Below are positions 9,177-18,686 of a stretch of DNA of 64,000 bases, in pieces (within the stretch, counting starts at the first letter, position 1; every line of letters begins with the position of its first letter). A program made the translations under genes and the position numbers. This stretch comes from Kluyveromyces lactis (lineage: Eukaryota > Ascomycota > Saccharomycetes > Saccharomycetales > Saccharomycetaceae). Where the stretch lies: NCBI RefSeq assembly GCF_000002515.2, contig NC_006042.1, forward strand, positions 558,001-622,000, written 5' to 3'. A model generated the notes under the pieces. It did no database searches, was not told the origin of the DNA, and saw only the letters and a list, made by a program, of their open reading frames with translations.

Positions 9177-9383
9177 ATGATTTTTTTCATTTCACTTTTG
9201 TCAAGTACGAAGTATTTTTTTTTCTTATGGGGCCATAGTAAAGAATTTGACGAGCGTCAGGAAGCCATAGATGATATGTTAGACTATATTGATGCCTGGA
9301 AATTTGAGGATAGGTGGTTGCGATTAGCACTTTTAGGAGGGATGATGATTATAGTCCCGGTTCTTGCCATTAATACTGAATAA
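9177..9383 (+). CDS. Unrecognised small ORF, possible tail-anchored protein
   Basis: A 68-residue ATG-started frame between divergent AIR and THS1. I do not recognise it. The first 18 residues are hydrophobic and aromatic. The middle (EFDERQEAIDDMLDYIDAW) is acidic and helical in character. The end has a hydrophobic run (LALLGGMMIIVPVLAI), so it could span a membrane once near its C-terminus. The second half looks more protein-like than a random frame, while the first residues derive from a T-rich tract and may not be real. No splice signals were found that would give it another first exon. S. cerevisiae has no gene I know of at this position. It could be a species-specific gene, a relic or chance. 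Confidence 0.35.
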   Translation: MIFFISLLSSTKYFFFLWGHSKEFDERQEAIDDMLDYIDAWKFEDRWLRLALLGGMMIIVPVLAINTE

Positions 9384-9802
9384 AAAAAAACATGTGAGCA
9401 CAATATATAAGACAGCATTCTGGTCATCAAAACTCCAAGAACAGAAATCCACTAAAATGATATAATACTGTAACCTCAGTAAGGTCCGAAACCAAATGGG
9501 AGAATGTTTCCAATATTTTCCACTGGTACATTAGTATCAATTTGATACATTATGAAGAGTACTCACGTGACCATCGTCCACTATGATTTTCGATCTCATC
9601 GTTGATCTCTGAAAAGAAAGAAAAAAAATTTCGAAAAAGAGATTTGAACACACAAATCGTTAAAACCAAAAGTTCAGTCATACGAATTTGCACACACATA
9701 CGGAAGGAAGATTTCAACCAATTCTTCCGTGTACTATTATTACAGCAGGCCTCCCTTTCTGATAGCCATAAGATATAAGAAGAACTCAAAAAGCAAAACA
9801 GT
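9384..9802 (+). promoter_or_regulatory. THS1 upstream region with an E-box
   Basis: This 419-base AT-rich region ahead of THS1 contains TCACGTGA at 9563-9570, a Cbf1-type site about 235 bases before the ATG. I see no other gene or hairpin. Confidence 0.4.
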
Positions 9803-12037
9803 ATGAGTGCTGACAACGGGGTGAAAGTCGTTGCGGAGCAGGTACAAGATTTGTCCTTGGCAGGTGAGAACAAGGCTGTTGAAGCTCAAGCTGAGAAACC
9901 ACTAGTGAATAAGAAAGAAAAGAAGAAGGAGAAGCACAATGGTAAGAACCCATTATATTTGGACCCTCAGCCAGCGTTCATTGATGAACGTATACAAATG
10001 TTCGACCGTTTAAAGAAGGAATACGATGACAAAGTTGCAGCAGCACCACGCGTTGCATTAACCGTAGTCTTGAAGGATGGATCCACTAAGGAAGCCACCG
10101 CATGGGAAACTTCACCAATGGACATTGCTCAACAGATTTCAAAGTCTTTCTCTGAAAGACAATGTATTTCCAAGGTTAACGGCGAGTTATGGGATTTGGA
10201 GAGACCTTTAGAAGGTAATGAAGGTGATGAACTTAAGGTTGAATTCTTTGATTTTGAATCTGACACTGGTAAGAAAGTGTTTTGGCATTCTTCTGCCCAC
10301 GTCTTGGGTGAAGCATGTGAATGTAACTTAGGTGCTCACATCTGTTTAGGACCTCCAACTGATGACGGGTTCTTCTACGAGTTTGCATGCAGAGATTCAA
10401 TGGATGCCGATTCTCCAGAAAGAACTGTGTCACAAGCTGATTTCCCAAACTTGGAAAGTGTTTCCAAGAACGTCATCAAGCAAAAGCAAAGATTTGAAAG
10501 ACTCGTCATGTCTAAGGAAAATTTATTGAAGATGTTCCATTATTCCAAGTATAAGACTTACTTGGTTAGTACCAAGATTCCGGATGGAGGCGCCACCACC
10601 GTCTACAGATGCGGGTCCTTGATCGATTTGTGTACTGGTCCACATATCCCTCATACTGGTCGTATCAAGGCCTTCAAGCTATTGAAGAACTCTTCTTGTT
10701 ACTTCTTGGGAGACAACAACAATGACTCATTACAAAGAATCTACGGTATCTCTTTCCCAGATAAGAAATTGATGGATGCTCATTTGAAATTCTTAGCTGA
10801 AGCTTCCATGAGAGATCATAGAAAGATCGGTAGAGAACAAGAATTGTTCTACTTCAATGAGATGTCTCCGGGTTCTTGTTTCTGGCTGCCACACGGTACC
10901 AGAATTTACAACACTTTAGTTGATTTGTTGAGAAGCGAATACCGTAAGAGAGGTTACGATGAAGTTATCACTCCAAACATGTACAACTCCAAGTTGTGGG
11001 AAACTTCTGGTCACTGGGCTAACTACAAAGAAAATATGTTCTCCTTCGAAGTTGAAAAGGAAACATTTGGTTTGAAACCAATGAACTGTCCCGGTCATTG
11101 TTTAATGTTTAAGGCTCGTGAACGTTCTTATAGAGAATTGCCATGGAGAGTTGCTGATTTCGGTGTCATTCACAGAAACGAATTCTCCGGTGCTTTGTCT
11201 GGTTTGACTCGTGTAAGAAGATTCCAACAAGACGATGCTCACATTTTCTGTACCCAAGACCAAATCGAAAATGAAATCGCTAACATTTTCGATTTCTTAA
11301 AATACGTTTATGGTGTGTTCGGTTTCGAATTCAAGATGGAACTATCCACTAGACCAGAAAAATACGTTGGTGAACTAGAGACCTGGAACAATGCGGAATC
11401 CAAACTTGAAACTGCTTTGAAGAAGTGGGGTGGTAACTGGGAATTAAATCCAGGTGATGGTGCTTTCTACGGTCCAAAGATCGATATCATGATTTCCGAT
11501 GCCCTAAAGAGATGGCATCAATGTGCTACCATTCAATTGGATTTCCAACTACCAAATAGATTTGAATTGGAATTCAAAACCAAGGAATTGGAAGGTAGCG
11601 ACAATTACGAAAGACCGGTCATGATTCATCGTGCTATCTTAGGTTCTGTGGAAAGAATGACTGCTATCTTGACGGAGCACTTTGCTGGTAAGTGGCCATT
11701 CTGGTTATCTCCACGTCAAATCCTTGTCGTACCAGTCGGTGTTAAATTCCAAGAATATGCTCAAGAAGTTCGTGACAAGATGGTTGAAGCTGGCTTCTAC
11801 GCAGACGTTGATCTCACCGGTAATACCCTACAAAAGAAGGTCAGGAACGGTCAAATGTTGAAATATAACTTCATTTTCATTGTTGGTGAACAGGAGATGA
11901 CTGAAAAATCCGTTAATATCAGAAACAGGGATGTTATGGACTTACAAGGTAAGAACGCCACCGTTCAAGTAGACGCTGTCATTAACCAATTGTCCAAGTT
12001 GAAGGAAGAAAAGAGAGCTGATAATGTCTTGGCTTAA
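9803..12037 (+). CDS. THS1: Cytosolic threonyl-tRNA synthetase
   Basis: Class II aminoacyl-tRNA synthetase that charges tRNA-Thr in the cytosol; 744 residues against about 734 in S. cerevisiae. A basic Lys-rich N-terminal extension (about 30-47) is followed by a TGS domain (about 70-135). The editing domain contains [10 protein letters not shown] with the HxxxH zinc or editing motif. The catalytic core shows motif 2 ([20 protein letters not shown]), the MNCPGHC zinc-ligand segment, and motif 3 ([14 protein letters not shown]). A C-terminal anticodon-binding domain follows. Codon choice is strongly biased, as expected of a highly expressed gene. There is no presequence, so the mitochondrial enzyme must be another gene. 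The neighbours AIR and RCI37 match S. cerevisiae chromosome IX. Confidence 0.97.
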   Translation: MSADNGVKVVAEQVQDLSLAGENKAVEAQAEKPLVNKKEKKKEKHNGKNPLYLDPQPAFIDERIQMFDRLKKEYDDKVAAAPRVALTVVLKDGSTKEATAWETSPMDIAQQISKSFSERQCISKVNGELWDLERPLEGNEGDELKVEFFDFESDTGKKVFWHSSAHVLGEACECNLGAHICLGPPTDDGFFYEFACRDSMDADSPERTVSQADFPNLESVSKNVIKQKQRFERLVMSKENLLKMFHYSKYKTYLVSTKIPDGGATTVYRCGSLIDLCTGPHIPHTGRIKAFKLLKNSSCYFLGDNNNDSLQRIYGISFPDKKLMDAHLKFLAEASMRDHRKIGREQELFYFNEMSPGSCFWLPHGTRIYNTLVDLLRSEYRKRGYDEVITPNMYNSKLWETSGHWANYKENMFSFEVEKETFGLKPMNCPGHCLMFKARERSYRELPWRVADFGVIHRNEFSGALSGLTRVRRFQQDDAHIFCTQDQIENEIANIFDFLKYVYGVFGFEFKMELSTRPEKYVGELETWNNAESKLETALKKWGGNWELNPGDGAFYGPKIDIMISDALKRWHQCATIQLDFQLPNRFELEFKTKELEGSDNYERPVMIHRAILGSVERMTAILTEHFAGKWPFWLSPRQILVVPVGVKFQEYAQEVRDKMVEAGFYADVDLTGNTLQKKVRNGQMLKYNFIFIVGEQEMTEKSVNIRNRDVMDLQGKNATVQVDAVINQLSKLKEEKRADNVLA

Positions 12038-12436
12038 AGGAATATCCAAACCGATCATATATTTGTCAACAGAAATTCTAATTTATTAACCTTTCAACAG
12101 TTATAGTTTGTCAACACTATCTCGTCGTTTTAACTCCCTTACCATGCAAGTCGTATATTTAAGCTAACTATCTTTTCTGTCTCTTAACTCATGTATATTG
12201 TTAGATATAAACTAATATAAATTTCACTAATTATCATCGGAAATAATATGAATGATGGACCTTTTTAATTCGTTGTCATAGATGGAATATAGCTCTACCG
12301 GAGCAATCAAGCCTTCTGTTAAGTGTGATTTGTTCTGTTGTCATGTATGATGTTTGAAAATTTATCTCTTTTTACAAGTACTCTCCTTTGTTCTGCGTGA
12401 TGCAGGATAATCCTGATAAGATTTCTGCGAACTTCA
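12038..12436. other. Convergent intergenic region, THS1 / RCI37
   Basis: This 399-base gap lies between two convergent stops and is AT-rich, with ordinary 3' untranslated sequence. No gene is supported; the short frame overlapping the RCI37 end lacks coding character. Confidence 0.4.
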
Positions 12437-13330
12437 TTATTTATAATTGGTATCGCTGTTATCATAATCATGTTTTCTAATTTCTTCCCATGATTTACCA
12501 TTCTTTGTGTCTACAGCGGTGTTCTCCTTTCTAATTTTGTCCCACGATGACAGAGTGGGTTCCTGTGTCTCTGTGTCATTGAATGGATCATAATCATCCC
12601 TCGGAGTCACCTGAGAAGGTGGGGTAGTTTGAGAGACACCAGTCTTTGGCACACCTTCCTTCTTATCGTATTGAGGTCCTGTATATAGCCCCATTGGGTC
12701 CTTGTTGTCGAATAAAACTGAGGAGTTTCTCACGCCAGAATTGCCTTCCTTCAATTTGTCCATTACAAGTCTGGGATCAGGAATTCTTCTTTCTGGATTC
12801 TTATATGTCATGTAATAATAGTTCGCCCATCTGGTAGGCATTCCCATGTTTAATAGCTTTAGAATTTCGTACTGCTTCTGTCGACTACTTTTTGGCAAAT
12901 GCGGATCATCTTCCAGTATGTCTGGTTTAGCAGCCTTAAGTTTAGATTTGTACGCCAAGGAGCCACCAGCTTGTGTGCCAATAAACATAGATAAGAATCC
13001 TAGAGCAAAAGCTCTAGTAACTTTTGTCCCTTTTATAGCTCCAGTTTTCATGTATTGATTAACGAAAGGAATACCAGTAACTATTGCAAATGCACCCCAC
13101 CCAGACCATAATTGGGCCCTTGCTACTGAAAGATAGGTCTTAGATAGTTCCAATCGATCCTTAGGATCCAATACTTTGTCCTTCTCGTAAAATTCCAACG
13201 CATTGTCATACGCTTTTTTAAACCATGGTGAATTCACAACAGCTGGGTTTTGCATCGCTTTATCTACACCAAATCCCATTGGGAATGATCTCTGTGAGTT
13301 TTGTTGCGTTTCTGCGTTATCTCCCTGCAT
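12437..13330 (-). CDS. RCI37: Mitochondrial respiratory-chain-interacting protein Rci37 (YIL077C homologue)
   Basis: A 297-residue protein matching YIL077C/Rci37 (about 320 residues) in position, strand and character. The S. cerevisiae protein is mitochondrial and found with respiratory chain complexes; its precise role is unsettled. Two hydrophobic segments are visible at about residues 75-95 (WSGWGAFAIVTGIPFVNQY) and 105-125 (TRAFALGFLSMFIGTQAGGSLAY), consistent with an integral inner-membrane protein. The last 100 residues are polar and Pro/Asp-rich and include a short repeated SWDKIRKE / SWEEIRKHD element. The start is the only suitable ATG. It is convergent with THS1 and divergent from BUD23 with about 565 bases between starts. 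Confidence 0.85.
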   Translation of the reverse strand: MQGDNAETQQNSQRSFPMGFGVDKAMQNPAVVNSPWFKKAYDNALEFYEKDKVLDPKDRLELSKTYLSVARAQLWSGWGAFAIVTGIPFVNQYMKTGAIKGTKVTRAFALGFLSMFIGTQAGGSLAYKSKLKAAKPDILEDDPHLPKSSRQKQYEILKLLNMGMPTRWANYYYMTYKNPERRIPDPRLVMDKLKEGNSGVRNSSVLFDNKDPMGLYTGPQYDKKEGVPKTGVSQTTPPSQVTPRDDYDPFNDTETQEPTLSSWDKIRKENTAVDTKNGKSWEEIRKHDYDNSDTNYK

Positions 13331-13693
13331 TACTTCCTATGAAGATCGAAACTTCCAAAAATGTCTGTTAAAAAAAAAGCAGAACTCGCTCGTTATTCTA
13401 ATAGTTCGTACACTTGCAAAACTACAGCTTCCAATGCGCTTCTGATGTTGTTATTTAACATTCTCAGTTTACCATAACTTCACTTTATCTTAACATTCAA
13501 ATTATCGATCATCCCTTATGTATATTTACGCAAACAACGGTAATTTAACAAATATGCCACATAATGCGAAATATTCCAAAACTTAGCCGATTATACTGAT
13601 CAATACAACAGTAAAAGAGCATTAGGCGCTATACTGAATGTGATAGTAAGGACTTGTAATCTTATATCTACTAGCTTGATACGTTCCCTATTG

Positions 13694-13764
13694 CACGTGA
13701 CCACATTCTTTACTACAACCAAGTTTCTTTTCCGAACGTTTGATTCAAAATTTTAAAGCTCATC
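13694..13764 (+). promoter_or_regulatory. E-box plus RRPE/PAC-like cluster ahead of BUD23
   Basis: CACGTG lies at 13694-13699, AAAATTTT at 13747-13754 and GCTCATC at 13758-13764. The last two resemble RRPE and the reverse of the PAC core (GATGAG), a pairing typical of ribosome biogenesis genes; BUD23 is one. Short motifs, so moderate confidence. A four-codon upstream ORF starts at 13796. The rest of 13331-13895 holds the RCI37 promoter and no gene. Confidence 0.45.
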
Positions 13765-13895
13765 TCGGTCATCGCCAAACATTTACGAACTAACAATGGC
13801 TACTTGAGCAAGCTGTTTGCATTGATATGCTCTGTTAATCAACTGACGGGAATAAAGTATAATAGGATAACAATTACAAGAAGTTTGAGATCGAA

Positions 13896-14699
13896 ATGTC
13901 ACGTCCAGAAGATTTGGCACCACCAGAAGTGTTTTACAATGACAGTGAATCTAAGAAGTATAGTGGCTCCACAAGAGTGCAACATATTCAAGCTAAAATG
14001 ACACTTCGGGCCTTAGAACTTCTCAACCTGCCACATACATCATATATCTTGGATATTGGGTGTGGGTCTGGTTTAAGTGGTGAAATCATCACTGAAGAAG
14101 GACATATATGGTGTGGATTAGACATTTCTCCTAGTATGTTAGCTGAAGCGCTAGAAAGAGAAGTTGAAGGTGATCTTATGTTACACGATATAGGTCAAGG
14201 TATTCCATTTAGAGCAGGTGTATTTGATGCGGCAATTAGTATATCTGTGATTCAATGGTTATGTAATGCGGACACATCGTACAACGATCCAAAGAGAAGG
14301 CTCATGAGGTTCTTCAATACACTATTTGCTAGTTTGAAGAAAGGAGGAAAATTTGTAGCACAATTCTATCCAAAGAATGATGATCAAATAGACCAAATCT
14401 TGGGAGCAGCAAAAGTAGCTGGATTCTCTGGTGGCCTTGTCATTGATGATCCCGAGTCCAAAAAGAACAAGAAGTACTACTTGGTATTAAGCTCCGGATC
14501 TACAGAACAGAATGAACAAGTCAACTTGGATGGTGTTAAGATGGATGCAGATCTAATGGTAAAGAGAGAGCGTAAAAAGAAACTAGTTGAATCAAGTAAG
14601 GATTACATCAACAGAAAGAAGGAGGTGATGAAAAAAAGAGGTAGAAAGGTAGCTCTCGACTCGAAGTTTACGGGTAGAAAGAGAAGACCTAGGTTTTAG
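13896..14699 (+). CDS. BUD23: 18S rRNA N7-guanine methyltransferase Bud23
   Basis: Methylates the N7 position of a guanosine in 18S rRNA (G1575 in S. cerevisiae) with Trm112 as partner, and assists small-subunit export. The 267 residues are close to the S. cerevisiae length (275). The N-terminus MSRPEDLAPPEVFYND and the block GSTRVQHIQAKMTLRALELL are nearly identical to the known protein. The SAM-binding motif I is ILDIGCGSGLSGE at about residues 50-62. A Rossmann-type core runs to about 200, and the C-terminus is a basic tail ending KFTGRKRRPRF that fits nucleolar targeting. The neighbour IMG1 is the same as in S. cerevisiae. Confidence 0.97.
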   Translation: MSRPEDLAPPEVFYNDSESKKYSGSTRVQHIQAKMTLRALELLNLPHTSYILDIGCGSGLSGEIITEEGHIWCGLDISPSMLAEALEREVEGDLMLHDIGQGIPFRAGVFDAAISISVIQWLCNADTSYNDPKRRLMRFFNTLFASLKKGGKFVAQFYPKNDDQIDQILGAAKVAGFSGGLVIDDPESKKNKKYYLVLSSGSTEQNEQVNLDGVKMDADLMVKRERKKKLVESSKDYINRKKEVMKKRGRKVALDSKFTGRKRRPRF

Positions 14700-15008
14700 T
14701 ATGGTCTTGCATATATAGAATTAGTAGATACGCACTTAATACAATCAGCAAACATGGACTGAAACGTTATCATTCATTCACCATTTTCCGTGTCTATTGC
14801 ATCTGCCATGATCAAAACGTTTAAAATGATCATCAAACCTATGTTGTAGTTTTCCATAGAAAGAACATTCGAAAATTTTGGTTAAAAAAGATGGAAACAT
14901 AAGTACCTAAGAGTTAAGAAAGCACTGAAGCGCAGTTTATATTTGAGTTTAAGCCTTTACTACCCGTCAGATCAAGTTCCCATTCCAAAACTATATTAGT
15001 CCCATACA
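14700..15008 (+). other. Intergenic, BUD23 / IMG1
   Basis: This 309-base gap between genes on the same strand holds the BUD23 3' flank and IMG1 promoter. No gene or clear motif is seen. Confidence 0.35.
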
Positions 15009-15524
15009 ATGTTAAAGAGACTACTACCTACCGTTATCAGACAATCTGTTAGAAGTTATCAACTTCCAGCTAAGAGTGGAAGAAAGATTATTCCAGTTTA
15101 CCCACCAGTTGAAAGAATATCCTCCCCATTAGTAGTGAAGACTCTAGCTGATCATGATCTAAAACAACTTGACCCAACTGGTGTAAAAACAGAGATGGTT
15201 TCAAAGAAAAACCCAAATCGTCTACGTGCAGGTGATGTTCTTCGTGTAGTTTACGATTCCAAGAAATGCAACTACGATAGTTTTACTGGATATGTGCTAT
15301 CGGTAGACCGTAAGCCAATAGTACAAGACACATCCATTCTATTAAGAGATTATATTTATAAAACCTGTGTGGAAATGAGAGTGCCAATCTTCTCACCATT
15401 GGTAGAGAGAATTGATTTGATTAGAAGAGCGGATGGTAAGAGACGCAGAAGTAAACATTATTACATCAGAAACACCAGATTGGATGTCGGAGATTTGGAA
15501 GCAAGTATGAGAAAGAAGAAATGA
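15009..15524 (+). CDS. IMG1: Mitochondrial large-subunit ribosomal protein bL19m
   Basis: Mitochondrial ribosomal protein of the bacterial L19 family, needed for mitochondrial translation and mtDNA maintenance. The 171 residues compare with 169 in S. cerevisiae Img1. Residues 1-25 ([18 protein letters not shown]) are basic and amphipathic with RSYQ as a probable processing region. The L19 core shows [16 protein letters not shown], followed by [11 protein letters not shown] and the [20 protein letters not shown] strand typical of L19. The basic tail with [10 protein letters not shown] completes the fold. BUD23 lies upstream on the same strand, as in the S. cerevisiae YCR047C-YCR046C pair. Confidence 0.94.
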   Translation: MLKRLLPTVIRQSVRSYQLPAKSGRKIIPVYPPVERISSPLVVKTLADHDLKQLDPTGVKTEMVSKKNPNRLRAGDVLRVVYDSKKCNYDSFTGYVLSVDRKPIVQDTSILLRDYIYKTCVEMRVPIFSPLVERIDLIRRADGKRRRSKHYYIRNTRLDVGDLEASMRKKK

Positions 15525-16420
15525 GCACATTCACACTATCAAACACTTGCTGAATTTTCATAAAATGAAACATGTACATAGAAGCAATTCAAACATATAG
15601 TAAGTAATGCTCGATATCAATGCAAACCCAAAGACAAGGAAGATTCAAAGTTGAAAGAGCTCCAGAGTTGAACCATAATGCAAGGTACTCTATGCAGGTC
15701 CAGCTTCTCTAGGTAAAGTTATTTGTATCATTAGCATGTCGGGTGGATATATAATTGTATAATCTGTAAAATAAAAAGGCGGATTATGCTAGTCCTTATA
15801 CCTCATCAAGTGCATCCAATAAGAAAGGAAAATCATGAGAAAGGATAAGCATAAGAAAGGATTTGTACGCTCTATCTAAAACAAAGCTGCATTGAGTGAG
15901 CAAGTTGCTCTATTAGAAATGAAAAGATTACAAGCAATTTTGGTCCGCATTTTTGATAATTTATGAAGGTTCTTGATTGGTTCAAAAAAGTAGTGGTATA
16001 ATGTTATGAAAGCCGTACCAGCCGTCTCTATTGAAAAAAAATTGAAATAAGCTGACATTAAAAAACAACCATAACAGGTAAGGCAGCACGCCCGCATTTT
16101 TGATCTCGTGGATGGTTGCGCCACGATGCAATGAAACTGTTACAATAATCAATGATAAAAAATAGATCTTCTTTTATTAACTTGTCATGACATAGAATAA
16201 TGTGAGACAAAATAACTCACCATGAAAGGTAGATTTGGTACGTTAGATCTGCTTCATTTCATTTCGTACAAGGCAGTGCTGTAAAAAAAAAACAGTTAAT
16301 AGTATATGGGTCAAAATTATTCACAAGAAGGATGTGATGAGGGTGAAAATAGAATTGTACGCCTTGTAGTGTGAAGGCAATATCGTATTTCACCTCAGCT
16401 AGATTGAATTCTTCAAAAAT
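15525..16420. other. Convergent intergenic region, IMG1 / RCF2
   Basis: This 896-base gap lies between convergent stops and is long for two 3' flanks. The longest frame inside (15876-16124, minus) is Cys and Phe rich without conservation I can recognise, and it looks like chance. No RNA gene, repeat or LTR end was found. Confidence 0.35.
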
Positions 16421-17086
16421 TCAATCATATTTAAAAATCTTGGCCTTAACTCTGTCTTCGTTACTTCTGTAACCAGCGGTTGCAGCCATCTCTTCTTCCT
16501 TCTCAGCATGCTCCAAAGCCGCTTGCCAACGACGGTCTCTAGCCTCCTTCTTTTGATCTGGATGTAGCTTTTCCTCGTACATAGATAAACCAATTGAGGC
16601 TAGTAACAAAATCACAGTTATACCTTGAGCATACATTCTTGCCTGCACAGCCTTTTGGGCTTTGGTCATGTATAAGTCCCTATCAACCAATTTCCAGGAT
16701 CCATACAAGGAAGCAGCCCATGCACCAACAATGATCTTGTACTTATTGTTGGACAAACCTTCGACCAATTTTTCGCTCATAGGCAGGTTCTTCCATCTGT
16801 TATGTTCAGCAAGAATATCACTGGACGAAGAGTCACCATACATTTTCTTATCAAAACTGTTAGAAGATTCTTCAGCGACAATAGAAGCCAAAAGAGTTGG
16901 AGGCGTGATGAATAAAGCAGTCTTGACAGACCATGTCATAGCCTTTGGATTGAATTTAGGATAACGATGGGGTAAAAACCTGAACATAGCTGCAGAAATT
17001 AACAGACCTGCAGCTGCACCTTTAACACCACCCATCAGGGTGTAGTGACGATGAGCATCAATTTCTTCTCTTGTTAAAATCTTCAT
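16421..17086 (-). CDS. RCF2: Respiratory supercomplex factor Rcf2
   Basis: Inner mitochondrial membrane protein that associates with cytochrome c oxidase and the III-IV supercomplex. The 221 residues match S. cerevisiae Rcf2 (224). The N-terminus MKILTREEIDAHR is characteristic. Hydrophobic segments lie at about 18-38 (MGGVKGAAAGLLISAAMF), 50-68 (WSVKTALFITPPTLLASIV) and 118-130. The HIG1 domain is C-terminal, with KAVQARMYAQGITVILLLAS carrying the QxRx-type HIG1 signature. A charged tail follows. There is no cleavable presequence, as in Rcf2. The next gene inward on the YNR order is TIM23, from which it is separated here by the RRT12 homologue. Confidence 0.93.
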   Translation of the reverse strand: MKILTREEIDAHRHYTLMGGVKGAAAGLLISAAMFRFLPHRYPKFNPKAMTWSVKTALFITPPTLLASIVAEESSNSFDKKMYGDSSSSDILAEHNRWKNLPMSEKLVEGLSNNKYKIIVGAWAASLYGSWKLVDRDLYMTKAQKAVQARMYAQGITVILLLASIGLSMYEEKLHPDQKKEARDRRWQAALEHAEKEEEMAATAGYRSNEDRVKAKIFKYD

Positions 17087-18686
17087 CTTGCTGTGCTGGT
17101 TTTTTCGTCTTTCAGTTACTTATCTCTTAAGCTAACTTTTGATTCCCTTAGTTTAAATAAGGTGATAAATATCGAATTAATACTGGAACAAAATCCTAAT
17201 ATATCCCGATATTTATTTTAGCCAAGAGGATAAGCATTAACAAATTTTAACTGTCAAACGATATATATATATATAATTTGAAATGATTCTGTAAACGAAT
17301 AAACCGAGAGAATGCTCTTCCTTATATACGATACTTTTAAATTCCCTCCCTGCCTTTGTTCCAATTATACTTTAATTTTGGTTCGATTTTACTTTTTTAC
17401 TTTTTTCCTTCCCGTATGATAAATATTCTTTGTTCCTTTATTTCTTTTTCCTGCAATATCGTATACGATTTAGGATTTATGATTGTCCATGAGGCACTGC
17501 TACTGATGTTACGTAATTTTGGCAGTTAGCCAAACCCTATATCTCTCGTTCTTGTTGCCAGCCCATGAACAGGCTCAGCGTAACCTGTTCATTGCTATCA
17601 ACGTATCAATGAACCATTCGATTGAAATTTCTTCCAAAGGTCAGACAAGTTTTTGTCTGAAAATAACTCCGTCAATTAGAAAGTGACTATGTTCATTACA
17701 CTGATGTTCAAAATCAATCCATACTTTAGCGAAGCTAATACCTAAGTGGGACCAGCCGAACGAACTGTCCTACTCAGAAGGATTTGCGCGTGCATACGGA
17801 GATAGTGGTTTTAGTAGTTGTTACCTGAGAAGAAGCCGGTCGGAATTTGCCACGGTTGTGGCTCCACATTTCCTTGACACAAAGTTTCCTGTGATATGAT
17901 TGGTCAGTCACACATGTTTAAAAAAAAAGGAAGAGCAGAGAATATGCATCGACTAACCCTAACAGCTGGAACCTACCAGATTCATCCAATAGAGTTACAG
18001 GATCTTCGAAAAGCTTCAGTTTTGGACCTAAGGCATCGGATCGTTCGGATAATATCCATTGCAATTAGTGCAGTGTTGCGTTCATTAGCCTGACCTTTTA
18101 ATACAAGGGAGAGTGATTACCATTTTGAGAAATCGCCGAAATACTATTTTTCAGGTTTCTACTCTTAAGAAAAAGAGCTTAATATGTGGAAAGCCTTTGC
18201 TTTGAATATGGCCAGCAGAGTTTTGTACATCACTCTGTTTTGACGTAACCGATATGTATACTAGCTTGAGTCTCTACTGAAATACTTGTAAAATGAACGC
18301 ATATTAGACTATTGAAGATTTTTTTCAACTAGTTAATAAGCGAACACTGATACGTCATTTTTTTTTATTTTTTTCATGGATCGTTTTGTTCGACTCTTCG
18401 ACTCTTCGGATATTATCTGACGCGCGACACAAAATAATAATGTGAACACTTAAAAAGTATGCGACTTTAATCATGTCCCTGGTTCGACACACTATTCGTT
18501 AGACAATGACAGGGTTCCGAGTTCTTAAATCGTACAATTTACCACAATAACTGAAAATGGATTTAGTAGAAAAAATGTGTATTAAGGCAACTAACCTCCA
18601 TCCCTAGTCTTGTCAACAATATTTGCAGAAAGAGATAAGATTGCAAGATAGTTAACTACCAGCAGAGAAAATATTCAACAGTCAGA
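17087..18686. promoter_or_regulatory. Long divergent intergenic region, RCF2 / RRT12
   Basis: 1.6 kb without a supported gene. It contains a perfect 9-base inverted repeat (ATGAACAGG at 17565-17573 and CCTGTTCAT at 17584-17592, loop of 10), an ATTGG (CCAAT-type, Hap2/3 class) at about 17898, several T-rich and A-rich tracts, and two tandem CGACTCTT units near 18392. A 65-residue frame at 17896 looks like chance. The length suggests an extended promoter for the RRT12 homologue or an unrecognised RNA gene, but I found no snoRNA boxes or tRNA. Confidence 0.35.

Noticed and set aside
15876-16124. 82-codon minus-strand frame between IMG1 and RCF2
   Set aside because: Low-complexity Phe/Cys-rich product from AT-rich 3' flank; no sign of coding selection.
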